Shown in pieces: positions 6,637-12,400 of a stretch of 12,400 nucleotides of DNA. The DNA comes from DATKKX01 sp035542775. Lineage in GTDB: Bacteria; Planctomycetota; Phycisphaerae; UBA1845; UTPLA1. The stretch is taken from positions 1-12,400 of the forward strand of contig DATKKX010000099.1 of assembly GCA_035542775.1 (NCBI GenBank), in the 5' to 3' direction. The position numbers and the translations under genes were made by a program. Within the stretch, counting starts at the first letter, position 1, and each line of letters opens with the position of its first letter. The notes under the pieces were generated by a model that searched no databases, was not told the origin of the DNA, and saw only the letters and a list, made by a program, of their open reading frames with translations.

Positions 6637-7788
6637 TCAAAGGAACCAGTGCATGATCCAGTAGATCGCCGCCGCCATGCCCCCGGCGCTGGGCATGGTG
6701 AGCACCCAGGCTGTGACGATGTCCTGCCCGACGCTCCATCTCACTGAGGCAAAGTGGCGGACGATGCCGACGCCGAAGATGGAGCCGGTGATGGTGTGCG
6801 TGGTGCTGACGGGAATGCCGAGGATCGACATGACCACAATGGTGATGCCACCGGCCGTTTCGGCGGAAAAGCCGTCGAACGGCTGGAGCTTGGTCACGCG
6901 GTGGCCTAGTGTTCGGATGTTTTGCCAGCCGCCGCAGTATGCGCCCAGGGCCATGGCGGCCTGGCAGCTCAGGATGATCCAGCAATTCAGTTTTGGCTGC
7001 CCCGCCTGGACATCGGCCTGCGGCGGCTGCCCGGCGGGCATGCCAGCAGTGTGGGAGGCAAGTTGCGCGATCGATGGCGCGTCTTCGGCTGAAGACGGCA
7101 CCGACGCCGCGGCGGCCGCAAACGACGTCTCGGCAGGGACCACGCCGCCGCGGTAGGCCAGATGCTGGAGTGTCGGGACGCTGAGCAACATCGCCAGGAT
7201 AATGCCCATGGTCTTCTGGGCGTCATTGAGGCCGTGACTGAGGCTGTAAACGCCCGCGGAGAGGAGCTGCAGAACCCGAAATGTGCCGTCGACTGCTCTC
7301 GGCGCTTTGTTCCTGCAGATCCATATGGTGACGACGGTAATCATCGCGCCACAGATCAGACCGATCACCGGCGCCAGTACGATGAACGCCGCCAGGAGAC
7401 CCATCTTGCTCCAGGCCAGGGCCCACAAGCCCCCTTTGACCAATGCCGAGCCGGCCAACCCGCCGATCAAAGCGTGCGAAACGCTGATCGGCAGGCCCTT
7501 GCGGGTGCAGATGATCGACCAGCTGATTGCGGCCAGCAACGTGGCCAGGATCAGGTGCGGATCGATGACGCTGGGAGAAACCAATCCCGTGCCGATGGTG
7601 GAGGCGACGTGCGTTTCGAAGAAAAAGGCGGCGATGAAGTTGAAAAATGCCGCCCACAAGACCGCCAGTCGCGGCGGAAGAACCCGTGTGGCGACGACCG
7701 TGGCGATCGAGTTCGCCGCGTCGTTCATGCCATTACAGAAATCGAAAAAGAGAGCGATGAAGATGATGATGATGACGTAGGTGGTCAT
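6637..7788 (-). CDS. pit: PiT-family inorganic phosphate transporter
   Basis: This inner-membrane, cation-coupled phosphate permease of the PHO4/PiT family is 383 aa with about ten hydrophobic segments. The duplicated family signatures are present: DFCNGMNDAANSIATVVATR at residues 16-35, and the second-half motif SHGLNDAQKTMGII in the middle. PISVSHALIGG in the first half and PVSTTHTITGSIFGVG in the second half are the paired S/T-T-H segments. Between the halves is a hydrophilic Ala/Pro-rich loop of about 60 residues, ending near QPKLN. Translation probably depends on coupling to the upstream DUF47 gene, 11 bases away, because no good ribosome site precedes the ATG. The gene converges on the glycosyltransferase gene with only 24 bases between the stop codons and no evident terminator. 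Confidence 0.95.
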   Translation of the reverse strand: MTTYVIIIIFIALFFDFCNGMNDAANSIATVVATRVLPPRLAVLWAAFFNFIAAFFFETHVASTIGTGLVSPSVIDPHLILATLLAAISWSIICTRKGLPISVSHALIGGLAGSALVKGGLWALAWSKMGLLAAFIVLAPVIGLICGAMITVVTIWICRNKAPRAVDGTFRVLQLLSAGVYSLSHGLNDAQKTMGIILAMLLSVPTLQHLAYRGGVVPAETSFAAAAASVPSSAEDAPSIAQLASHTAGMPAGQPPQADVQAGQPKLNCWIILSCQAAMALGAYCGGWQNIRTLGHRVTKLQPFDGFSAETAGGITIVVMSILGIPVSTTHTITGSIFGVGIVRHFASVRWSVGQDIVTAWVLTMPSAGGMAAAIYWIMHWFL

Positions 7789-7799
7789 TCAGTTGCTGA

Positions 7800-8423
7800 T
7801 CAGGCGTTCTTGAGAATGATCGCCTCGATAGTATTGGCGATGTCCTCGCAGCGGTCGATCGCCCGCTCGGTCAAATCGTAGATTTCCTTCCACTTCAGGA
7901 CGTCGATCGCGTTCGTCGAGGTGCTGTAGAGCTCGGCCGTCGCGGCGTGGTTGATCTCGTCACCGGCGTTCTCCAGCGAGTGCAACTCAGCCAGACGGGC
8001 CCGCAGGCCGTCAGGCTTCTTGAGGCTGCGAAGCTGCCCAACAGCCGAGCCGACACACTGGCATGCCTGCAGGAGCACCTCCGTCTGCTTGGCCAGCCAG
8101 GAGGTGGGCCCGGCGATCTGGTACAGCGTCAGCCGCTTCGCGGCCGCGTCGATTTCGTCGACCACGTCGTCCATAAGCCGCATGAGGCTGTAGATGTCCT
8201 CGCGGTCGAAGGGCGTGATAAAAGTCGTATCCAGCCGGTTCAGCGTGCGATGAGCTACGTCGTCGCCGTCGCGCTCCAGCCGCCGGATCACGGCAATGTG
8301 GTCCGCGCGGTGAGGATAGTCCGTCGTCACACTGACATACGCCTCCGCTGCCCGAACGAGAATGCCGCCCGCTTCCTCAAACAGATCGAAGAAACGCATG
8401 TCCCGAGGTATGATGCTGAACAC
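7800..8423 (-). CDS. DUF47 / PhoU-like protein, partner of the Pit transporter
   Basis: This all-helical cytoplasmic protein of 207 aa belongs to the DUF47 family (Pit accessory proteins), which folds like PhoU and is typically encoded next to PiT transporters to modulate phosphate uptake. Visible features are the FFDLFEEAGG N-terminus, an acidic DREDIYSLMRLMDDVVDEIDAAAKRL helix in which E-D-I and D-D-V-V-D-E-I are PhoU-type metal-binding positions, and the closing KWKEIYDLTERAIDRCEDIANTIEAIILKNA. The length matches the family. The start is GTG (8421-8423), with a strong AAGGAAG site 7 bases upstream; an in-frame ATG lies eight codons later. The gene is directly upstream of pit on the same strand. 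Confidence 0.93.
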   Translation of the reverse strand: MFSIIPRDMRFFDLFEEAGGILVRAAEAYVSVTTDYPHRADHIAVIRRLERDGDDVAHRTLNRLDTTFITPFDREDIYSLMRLMDDVVDEIDAAAKRLTLYQIAGPTSWLAKQTEVLLQACQCVGSAVGQLRSLKKPDGLRARLAELHSLENAGDEINHAATAELYSTSTNAIDVLKWKEIYDLTERAIDRCEDIANTIEAIILKNA

Positions 8424-8604
8424 GAGGTTGCTTCCTTGTCCCTGGCTGATGAGAGAAGTCTGCCTCGCAGAAGGCCGTGCCGCCGATCCGTCTCCGTCTA
8501 TGTACCGGGTACAGGGCCGATGGGCAAGGCGGCGGTCACTAAGAAACTCGTAATCCTCCTCCCGCCCCGCTGGCCGTCGGCGCGCACGCGGATTCGGGAA
8601 AATC
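8424..8604. other. Intergenic region upstream of the phosphate-uptake operon
   Basis: This gap of 181 bases lies between the isomerase-like gene stop and the DUF47 start and should hold the promoter of the phosphate-uptake pair. I see no convincing sigma-70 boxes and no Pho-box-like direct repeats. It contains the DUF47 ribosome site (AAGGAAG near 8431-8437) and a short perfect palindrome at 8501-8513. Confidence 0.4.
8501..8513. repeat. Perfect palindrome TGTACC-G-GGTACA
   Basis: These 6-bp arms around a single central base lie about 80 bases upstream of the DUF47 GTG start. Position and symmetry suit a regulator binding site for the phosphate operon, but only this one copy was seen in the window. 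Confidence 0.3.
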
Positions 8605-10194
8605 CTACTCCAGTAATGAGAATGCCGCCTTTTTATCGGACAACCACTGGGCTGCTCGACTTCGCACCGCCTTCACCTCTGGATTCGAGCCCGGATCGAC
8701 CCCGATCAAACGCGAATATACCAAAGTGGTGTCCGCCCAGAGTTGGCCTAGCCATGCGGAGACTTCCAGGTTCGGGCTGTCAACCGAGATCAGCGCCGTC
8801 GGCATCTTCTCGCTGCAACGCTTCACGTTAGCCAGGGCGAGCACGAGATCCACTTCCGCCGGAGTCAGACCGCCATGCTCCGGACGATGGGCATCTGCGG
8901 TCCCCCTCAGCAAGGGATGCGATCCGACGTCGCCCGTCCGGAGGAGGAAAATCGCCATTTTGTGCTCGCTGGTTCCCAGGATGGCCTCCAGATTCATATG
9001 CGAGTCGCGCGGCAGGCCGAGGTAGCGCGACATGGTGATGTCGTTGGCGTCGCGATTCACGCCTTCGTTCCAATACTGGCACCATTCGTCTGCGGAGAAC
9101 CGCAACAACGAATCGTTTGTACCCACGTAGATATGATTGATGCCTCGCCGGAGCTGCTGCAACCGTATGAACTGCGCCAGCACCACCGGCGCCGAATCGC
9201 GATCGCCCAAATCCATCGCCCTGCACGCCGCCTCGATGGTCGCCCAGTATCCGCGAACGTCGAGCCCGGCAACATGCATCGGCGCCATCAGGATCGGGGT
9301 CTTGTTGCGCCCGTAGCGGCCGGAAACCTCGCTGGGCAGCTCCAGCACCAGGTTGCCGTCGCGCTCGCCGAGGGCCTTGAGCGGCCCCGTGTTCGCGAAA
9401 ACGATCCTCCTGGCGGTCCGCGGAGTGAACTCGTGCAGCTTGACCGTTTCCTCCGTAATGCCGCTCCGCGAAAATTCCATGAACAGCGTGTTTTCGACGG
9501 TCGCGTCCACCGGAAGCTGCGCCACCTCCTTGGGAGAATTCGCCAGCAGCCAGGTGGTCCGGCGATTCGGTCGGGCATTGGCCAGCGCGGCGACAAAGTA
9601 GTTGAACTGCTCGTTGGCTCCGATGCCGCTGTTGACCAGGTACCGCGGGCCGGTCGCGCCGAAATGCTTCGAAACGTAAGCATTGATCTTGGGCGCGTCC
9701 TCCTTGAGGAACTTGGCCGCATAGGCCGCGGGCTCATGCCGGTAAAGCACCCCCAGTGCATCCGCTCGGGCGTTCGGCAGAAAGGCGGCCAAGCTCTTTG
9801 CAACCACGTCAAGAACCGCCTGCGAACCTCGAACCGGCTCATTCAGCGCAGGATTGAACGCTCGAATGCCGATCTGCCCCTCGGCGAGGTGAAAGACCGG
9901 CGACTGGCAGAGCGCGGCCGCCTGGGCCTCATCGCCCAGAGTCTCCGCACCGGCCGTCTGGAGTCGAGCGAGCATGCCGCCGAATCCGTGCTCCTCGAGG
10001 ACCGCGCGAGCCTGATCCGCCGACACCCGCCAGACCTCGGCAAAATTGTCCAGCAGCTTCTGAGGCTGCACCGCATTGGACAGGGCATCATTCAGCCGCC
10101 CCTCGCTCACCTGCGGAATGCCGAACTTCCGGCAGGCGGCCTGTGAAACCTTCGCCAGCCGCGCACAAATCGACTCATTGCTCTCCATTGGCAT
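8605..10194 (-). CDS. Glucose-6-phosphate isomerase-like protein (divergent SIS family)
   Basis: This cytoplasmic protein of 529 aa has two sugar-isomerase (SIS) halves and resembles phosphoglucose isomerase, which interconverts glucose-6- and fructose-6-phosphate. Visible features are YLVNSGIGANEQF (185-197) as the first phosphate-site loop, MEFSRSGITEET (239-250) matching the S-K/R-S/T-x-T-x-E-T sugar-phosphate loop, ELPSEVSGRYGRN (285-297) matching the first PGI signature (GGRYS type), and ISVDSPNLEVSAWLGQLWADT near the C-terminus. The second PGI signature, DQxGVExxK, which supplies the catalytic Lys in classical PGI, reads GVDPGSNPEVK (498-508), so activity or specificity may differ. The start ATG at 10194 has GAGG 6 bases upstream; an open frame to 11097 is a shadow of the upstream gene. 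It follows the glycosyltransferase gene by 8 bases, so the two form one operon. Confidence 0.8.
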   Translation of the reverse strand: MPMESNESICARLAKVSQAACRKFGIPQVSEGRLNDALSNAVQPQKLLDNFAEVWRVSADQARAVLEEHGFGGMLARLQTAGAETLGDEAQAAALCQSPVFHLAEGQIGIRAFNPALNEPVRGSQAVLDVVAKSLAAFLPNARADALGVLYRHEPAAYAAKFLKEDAPKINAYVSKHFGATGPRYLVNSGIGANEQFNYFVAALANARPNRRTTWLLANSPKEVAQLPVDATVENTLFMEFSRSGITEETVKLHEFTPRTARRIVFANTGPLKALGERDGNLVLELPSEVSGRYGRNKTPILMAPMHVAGLDVRGYWATIEAACRAMDLGDRDSAPVVLAQFIRLQQLRRGINHIYVGTNDSLLRFSADEWCQYWNEGVNRDANDITMSRYLGLPRDSHMNLEAILGTSEHKMAIFLLRTGDVGSHPLLRGTADAHRPEHGGLTPAEVDLVLALANVKRCSEKMPTALISVDSPNLEVSAWLGQLWADTTLVYSRLIGVDPGSNPEVKAVRSRAAQWLSDKKAAFSLLE

Positions 10195-10202
10195 GCTGGA
10201 CC

Positions 10203-11144
10203 TCACTTCCTTGGAGGTTTCCGCCGGCGGACCAGCGAATCCAACTCTAGAAACCGGAAGTTGATCAGTTGCACGATCACGCCGATGCTGACTGCGATCA
10301 AGCTCATCGCCAACAGCGTCCCGGCCAGGACCACGAACGCCATGCGGTATCCCGACGCCGGCTCCCAGGAACCGTACCACACCACCCCCCCAAGCACGAC
10401 GCTGATGATGAAAAAGAGAATCCCCATCCCGCCGAAGAACGTCAGCGGCTTGTACGAGCGGAAGACATTGAGGATGCGGAACAGCACCCGCATGCCGTCG
10501 TGGAAGGTGTTCAGCTTCGACTCGCTGCCTTCCGGCCGGGCACGATACGCTACGGGCACTTCCCGAATGACCCATTTCCGGTACAGGCACTGCACCGTCA
10601 TCTCGGTCTCGACGTCGAAGCCGTAAGCAATGATGGGCAGATTCATGGCCACGTCGCGGGTGAACGCCCGGTAGCCGCTCATGATGTCCGTCAGCTTGGC
10701 CCCGAAGATCACGTTGATCATCGTGCGGACCAGCCAGTTGCCGAAAACGTGGAACCGCCGATACGCGGCGGCCAGATCGACGGCCTCCCGCCTGCCCACG
10801 ACGATGTCCGCGTCTTCCGCGATGATCGGCGCCAGCAGATCGTGTACCCGCTCCGCGGGATAGGTGTCGTCGCCGTCGGTCATCACGTAGTAGTCGGCGT
10901 CCACCTTCTCCAGCATGGCGGCGACGACGTGCCCCTTGCCCTGCTTCTTCTCGCGAATCACCACCGCCCCCGCCGCCTTGGCGGCCTCCGCGGTGCCGTC
11001 CGTGCTGTTGTTGTCGAACACGTAGATCGCCGCATGGGGAAGCTCGCGGCGAAAGTCCTGCACCACCTTCGCGACCGTGCGGGCTTCGTTGTAGCAAGGC
11101 ACCAGGACCGCGATTCGGGCGTCTGTATGAGGCGAATGCATCAT
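10203..11144 (-). CDS. Membrane-anchored family 2 glycosyltransferase (DPM1/GtrB-like)
   Basis: This protein is 313 aa. An N-terminal GT2 catalytic domain has VLVPCYNEA (13-21), FDNNSTDGT (43-51), KQGKGHVV (67-74), the metal-binding DGDDTYP (90-96) and the acceptor-loop motif DIMSGYRAFTRD (153-164). Two C-terminal transmembrane helices (about 234-258 and 269-292) and a basic tail (RRRKPPRK) anchor it. This architecture is typical of polyprenyl-phosphate sugar synthases such as bacterial GtrB and Dpm1 homologues, which load glucose or mannose onto a lipid carrier at the inner membrane. The donor here is not known. The start is the first of two tandem ATGs (11144 and 11141), with GAGGA ending 6 bases before it; the frame is open to 11408 but has no homology-like character upstream. 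The isomerase-like gene follows 8 bases downstream, suggesting hexose-phosphate and glycan metabolism are linked. Confidence 0.92.
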   Translation of the reverse strand: MMHSPHTDARIAVLVPCYNEARTVAKVVQDFRRELPHAAIYVFDNNSTDGTAEAAKAAGAVVIREKKQGKGHVVAAMLEKVDADYYVMTDGDDTYPAERVHDLLAPIIAEDADIVVGRREAVDLAAAYRRFHVFGNWLVRTMINVIFGAKLTDIMSGYRAFTRDVAMNLPIIAYGFDVETEMTVQCLYRKWVIREVPVAYRARPEGSESKLNTFHDGMRVLFRILNVFRSYKPLTFFGGMGILFFIISVVLGGVVWYGSWEPASGYRMAFVVLAGTLLAMSLIAVSIGVIVQLINFRFLELDSLVRRRKPPRK

Positions 11145-11171
11145 TCCAATTCCTCGGGCCGTCAATCGGTT

Positions 11172-11200
11172 AGCTTTGGCCCACAACCCCAAGCTGTCAA
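11172..11200 (-). promoter_or_regulatory. Candidate promoter of the glycosyltransferase-isomerase operon
   Basis: On the minus strand a perfect -35 box, TTGACA (11200-11195), lies about 50 bases upstream of the start codon at 11144. The -10 region 17 to 18 bases downstream reads AAAGCT or AAGCTA, a poor match. The -35 match and the position are suggestive only. Confidence 0.35.
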
Positions 11201-11304
11201 CCCATGGTCCGCAGGCACTCTCCCACGCACCGTGGAGCGCCGGGCCAGCCCGCAACCACCGCCGAGCGCCGCCCGCGCACCTAAGGCCATCAGCGCCATC
11301 AGAA

Positions 11305-11324
11305 CCCATCCCGCGAGGGATGGG
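11305..11324. repeat. Perfect 8-bp hairpin CCCATCCC / GGGATGGG
   Basis: These arms of 8 bases are separated by GCGA, a GNRA-type tetraloop when read on the plus strand. The element may be a dispersed palindromic repeat; only one copy with this sequence is in the window. Confidence 0.5.
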
Positions 11325-11386
11325 CCAGCGCCGCCCGCCGCGCCGCCCGCAACCGCACGAAAGCCGCAGGGCCGAGTATGACACAA

Positions 11387-11416
11387 GGGCGAGGTTGGCC
11401 AAGACCAACCTCGCCC
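11387..11416. terminator. Perfect 12-bp hairpin, possible bidirectional terminator or repeat
   Basis: The arms GGGCGAGGTTGG and CCAACCTCGCCC pair perfectly around a 6-base loop (CCAAGA). This is the strongest hairpin in the window. It lies 28 bases after the TAA of the outer copy of the duplicated gene end on the minus strand, where a terminator would be expected. There is no T-run on either side, so factor-independent termination is uncertain and a repeat element is the alternative. Confidence 0.45.
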
Positions 11417-11443
11417 CGGATCAATCCAAGAGACCGCCGGCTC

Positions 11444-11548
11444 TTACCGCCCGCCCGCGCCCCGGGCCGGCATCGTCCAATTCCGCACCGGCAGCCCCAG
11501 TTCCTGCATCTTCTCCGCCATCAACCCGAACCGCTCGCTGCCCGACAG
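11444..11548 (-). pseudogene. Duplicate of a gene 3' end (outer copy)
   Basis: Read on the minus strand, these 34 codons plus TAA encode LSGSERFGLMAEKMQELGLP, then VRNWTMPARGAGGR. They nearly repeat the end of the ORF at 11646-11867. At DNA level, 11452-11548 and 11651-11747 align with an offset of 199 bases and only a handful of mismatches. The reading frame and a stop codon are kept, but there is no start codon of its own in a sensible place, so this is a detached tail. The family is not recognised. Confidence 0.6.
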
Positions 11549-11559
11549 TAGCCGTAGCC

Positions 11560-11642
11560 GTAGCGTGGGCCATTGGGCCCACGGTCCTGAACGCTCCCGC
11601 CTGGGCACGGGTTCACCCGATGGGCGAAACCGCCCATCCTAC
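11560..11642. mobile_element. REPIN-like pair of inverted REP palindromes
   Basis: Two related palindromes face each other. The first, on the plus strand, starts with GTAG and has arms CGTGGGCC/GGCCCACG (11564-11583, loop ATTG). The second, read on the minus strand from 11642, also starts with GTAG and has arms GATGGGCG/CGCCCATC (11619-11638). Both fit one pattern: GTAG, two bases, TGGGC, a short TT-containing loop, GCCCA. A conserved GTAG-type head next to a hairpin, in inverted pairs about 80 bases long, is what REP doublets (REPINs) mobilised by RAYT transposases look like. Two extra GTAGCC units precede it (11548-11559). It lies exactly between the two copies of the duplicated gene end. 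No RAYT gene is in the window. Confidence 0.55.
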
Positions 11643-11645
11643 GCT

Positions 11646-11867
11646 CTACCCGCCCGCGCCCCGCACAGGCATCGTCCAATTCCGCACCGGCAGCCCCAGC
11701 TCCTGCATCTTCTCCGTCATCACGCCGAACCTCTCGCTGCCCGACAGCTCCGAGCCCGCCAGCCACTGCTGCCCAGCCAGCCAGTCGAAGTAATCCGCCC
11801 ACGCCTCCATCAGTTCCTGCGGATCTTCGAGCTCGCCGCCTAATACCCCCTCTGCCCGCCCTCGCAC
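11646..11867 (-). pseudogene. Short ORF of unknown family, probably a gene remnant (inner copy of the duplicated end)
   Basis: This frame of up to 73 codons may start at GTG 11867, or more simply at the ATG that begins MEAWADYFDWLAGQQWLAGS, which has AGGAA just 3 bases before it. The translation has a protein-like composition, with many aromatic and acidic residues (ADYFDWLAGQQW, SGSERFGVMTEKMQELGL, PVRNWTMP), unlike the neighbouring shadow frames. Its last 34 codons are duplicated at 11444-11548. It is either a small gene or the 3' part of a larger one whose front is lost. I do not recognise the family. Confidence 0.45.
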
Positions 11868-11911
11868 TCATCCGAAATGCCGTTCTCGTCCAGGCTGACA
11901 TTGGCGGCATT
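11840..11911 (-). pseudogene. C-terminal relic of an NGIxDECE-type surface protein
   Basis: On the minus strand, 23 codons ending in TAG contain LDENGISDECE, a close match to the D-x-N-x-N-G-I-P-D-E-C-E motif found repeatedly in planctomycete secreted or calcium-binding repeat proteins (from memory). An in-frame TGA lies immediately upstream (11912-11914), and the preceding 250 bases show no continuation in this frame. It is therefore a stranded end, not a gene. It overlaps the start of the unknown ORF at 11646-11867 in another frame. Confidence 0.5.
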
Positions 11912-11940
11912 TCACGGTTGAGTGCGACCCTCCTGTGTGC

Positions 11941-11959
11941 CACTGCTCTGTGAGCAGTG
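11941..11959. repeat. Perfect 8-bp hairpin CACTGCTC / GAGCAGTG
   Basis: These 8-base arms flank a 3-base loop (TGT). I believe similar CACTGCTC-type hairpins recur in planctomycete genomes, but this is a memory and not verified here. The element sits in gene-free DNA. Confidence 0.45.
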
Positions 11960-12051
11960 CGACGACGAGCGGGCACTTCGCAGACGTACTCAGCCGCGCT
12001 CAATGGTGAATTTGCATGGCGGCGATGTTGTGATTGCTCTTTCGCCAGGAA

Positions 12052-12099
12052 CCAGGGATCACCGATTCCTCGTCACTCACACTGAGGTGATCTCCCTGG
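12052..12099. repeat. Interrupted inverted repeat
   Basis: CCAGGGATCACC (12052-12063) pairs with GGTGATCTCCCTGG (12086-12099) except for a 2-base bulge, around a 22-base loop. It could fold as an RNA stem-loop or mark a small mobile element end. There is no neighbouring gene that it would obviously control. Confidence 0.4.
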
Positions 12100-12169
12100 C
12101 TGTTGGGCTGTTCAGAGTGTCATGCCGACGACACTGCCAGTAGAGACGCACGCCACGCTCGTCACGACA

Positions 12170-12373
12170 CTACACATTGCCTGACCGATTGAGTCGAGGG
12201 TAGCCGTGTGACCATAAATGGGTGACTGTCCCCGAGCCCCAGAGGTGGACGAACTGCGGCTTGGACAAGCGGTCTCGAAACAGAGAAAAAAAGGCTTGCA
12301 AGAACCCCGGCTTGGCGTCGATGATTATGGTACGGCCCTCGGGATCGACGATGTCGTCTCTCAACGCATTCAT
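12170..12373 (-). CDS. Short hypothetical ORF at the right edge, possibly truncated
   Basis: This frame of 67 codons has an ATG at 12373 preceded by GGAGG, but with only 3 bases of spacing. Its first part, MNALRDDIVDPEGRTIIIDA followed by KPGFLQAFFSLFRDRL, looks like real protein. The last 20 residues or so (GTVTHLWSHGYPRLNRSG) fall where the DNA carries GGGGACAGTCACCC (minus strand, about 12220-12233). I associate that sequence with repeat or transposon-related intergenic DNA, so the original gene may have been cut there. No family is recognised. Confidence 0.4.
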   Translation of the reverse strand: MNALRDDIVDPEGRTIIIDAKPGFLQAFFSLFRDRLSKPQFVHLWGSGTVTHLWSHGYPRLNRSGNV

Positions 12374-12400
12374 CGACCTCCAAAGGGCCTTTTCTATTGC

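Larger units (their letters stand above)
11201..11443. other. Non-coding, hairpin-bearing stretch
   Basis: I see no supportable gene here. Open frames on both strands are biased Ala/Arg/Gly shadow translations. The stretch carries a 5-bp inverted repeat (CCACG/CGTGG, 11223-11235), the hairpin at 11305-11324 and the strong hairpin at 11387-11416. Upstream of the glycosyltransferase operon it may act partly as regulatory or transcription-ending sequence. Confidence 0.5.
11912..12169. other. Gene-free stretch with repeats
   Basis: No coding sequence can be supported on either strand. The base composition is nearer 55% GC and looks less codon-structured than the genes to the left. It holds the hairpin at 11941-11959 and the interrupted inverted repeat at 12052-12099. 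Confidence 0.45.

Noticed and set aside
8875..10146. Open frame of 423 codons on the plus strand opposite the isomerase-like gene
   Set aside because: Its composition is rich in Arg, His and Gly with no domain pattern. The opposite strand encodes recognisable SIS motifs with a good ribosome site, so this is a high-GC shadow.
10195..11097. 301-codon N-terminal extension of the isomerase-like frame
   Set aside because: It overlaps the GT2 gene out of frame and reads as Gly/Arg low-complexity sequence. The ATG at 10194 with GAGG gives the normal family start.
10269..11381. Open frame of 370 codons on the plus strand opposite the GT2 gene
   Set aside because: It is shadow coding of the glycosyltransferase, with His/Arg/Val-rich low-complexity translation and no start signal.
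11444..11747. CRISPR-like repeat arrangement
   Set aside because: There are only two copies, each about 97 bases and coding in character, with no regular short repeats or spacers and no cas genes.
11521..12003. Open frame of 160 codons on the minus strand
   Set aside because: It is Arg/Ala/Gly-rich and overlaps the better-supported relic frames and the REPIN-like element. It is a shadow.

Overview
The window is GC-rich and tightly packed. It looks like chromosomal DNA of a planctomycete, probably of the Phycisphaerae type or an uncultured relative. The grounds are an exosortase locus, a DUF4846 protein, an OmpA-like lipoprotein of a kind I associate with planctomycetes, a futalosine-type UbiA prenyltransferase, and a relic carrying the D-x-N-G-I-x-D-E-C-E motif common in planctomycete surface proteins. 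The taxonomic call is inference; no rRNA or other marker gene is present. No tRNA, rRNA, CRISPR array or intact transposase was seen.

Positions 100-5423 hold seven genes, all on the minus strand. In transcription order they are: a 93-aa protein of unknown function; an exosortase, probably XrtH, with a Cys/Arg/His triad; a four-helix membrane protein that overlaps its end; two coupled lipoproteins (an OmpA-like one with a glycine-rich tail and a TPR one); a membrane-anchored DUF4846 protein; and a UbiA/MqnP-type prenyltransferase. The first three read as one protein-sorting unit. The lipoproteins and DUF4846 protein may be cell-envelope neighbours. The prenyltransferase belongs to quinone synthesis and is probably unrelated.

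Positions 5424-5658 are a divergent control region with an 8-bp inverted repeat and a good sigma-70-like promoter. The promoter faces a family 2 glycosyltransferase gene (5659-6612, plus strand). That gene converges on a minus-strand phosphate-uptake pair: a PhoU-like DUF47 protein followed by a PiT phosphate transporter (8423 down to 6637).

Positions 8605-11144 hold a two-gene minus-strand operon: a membrane-anchored family 2 glycosyltransferase of the DPM1/GtrB type, then a divergent glucose-6-phosphate-isomerase-like protein 8 bases downstream. Activated-sugar supply for glycan or polyprenyl-sugar synthesis is a possible link.

Positions 11145-12400 contain no convincing intact gene. They form a patch of relics and repeats: several strong hairpins, a REPIN-like pair of inverted palindromes, a duplicated 3' end of an unknown gene kept in frame in both copies, the C-terminal relic of an NGIxDECE protein, and a short ORF at the right edge. 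This is the most genomically plastic part of the window.
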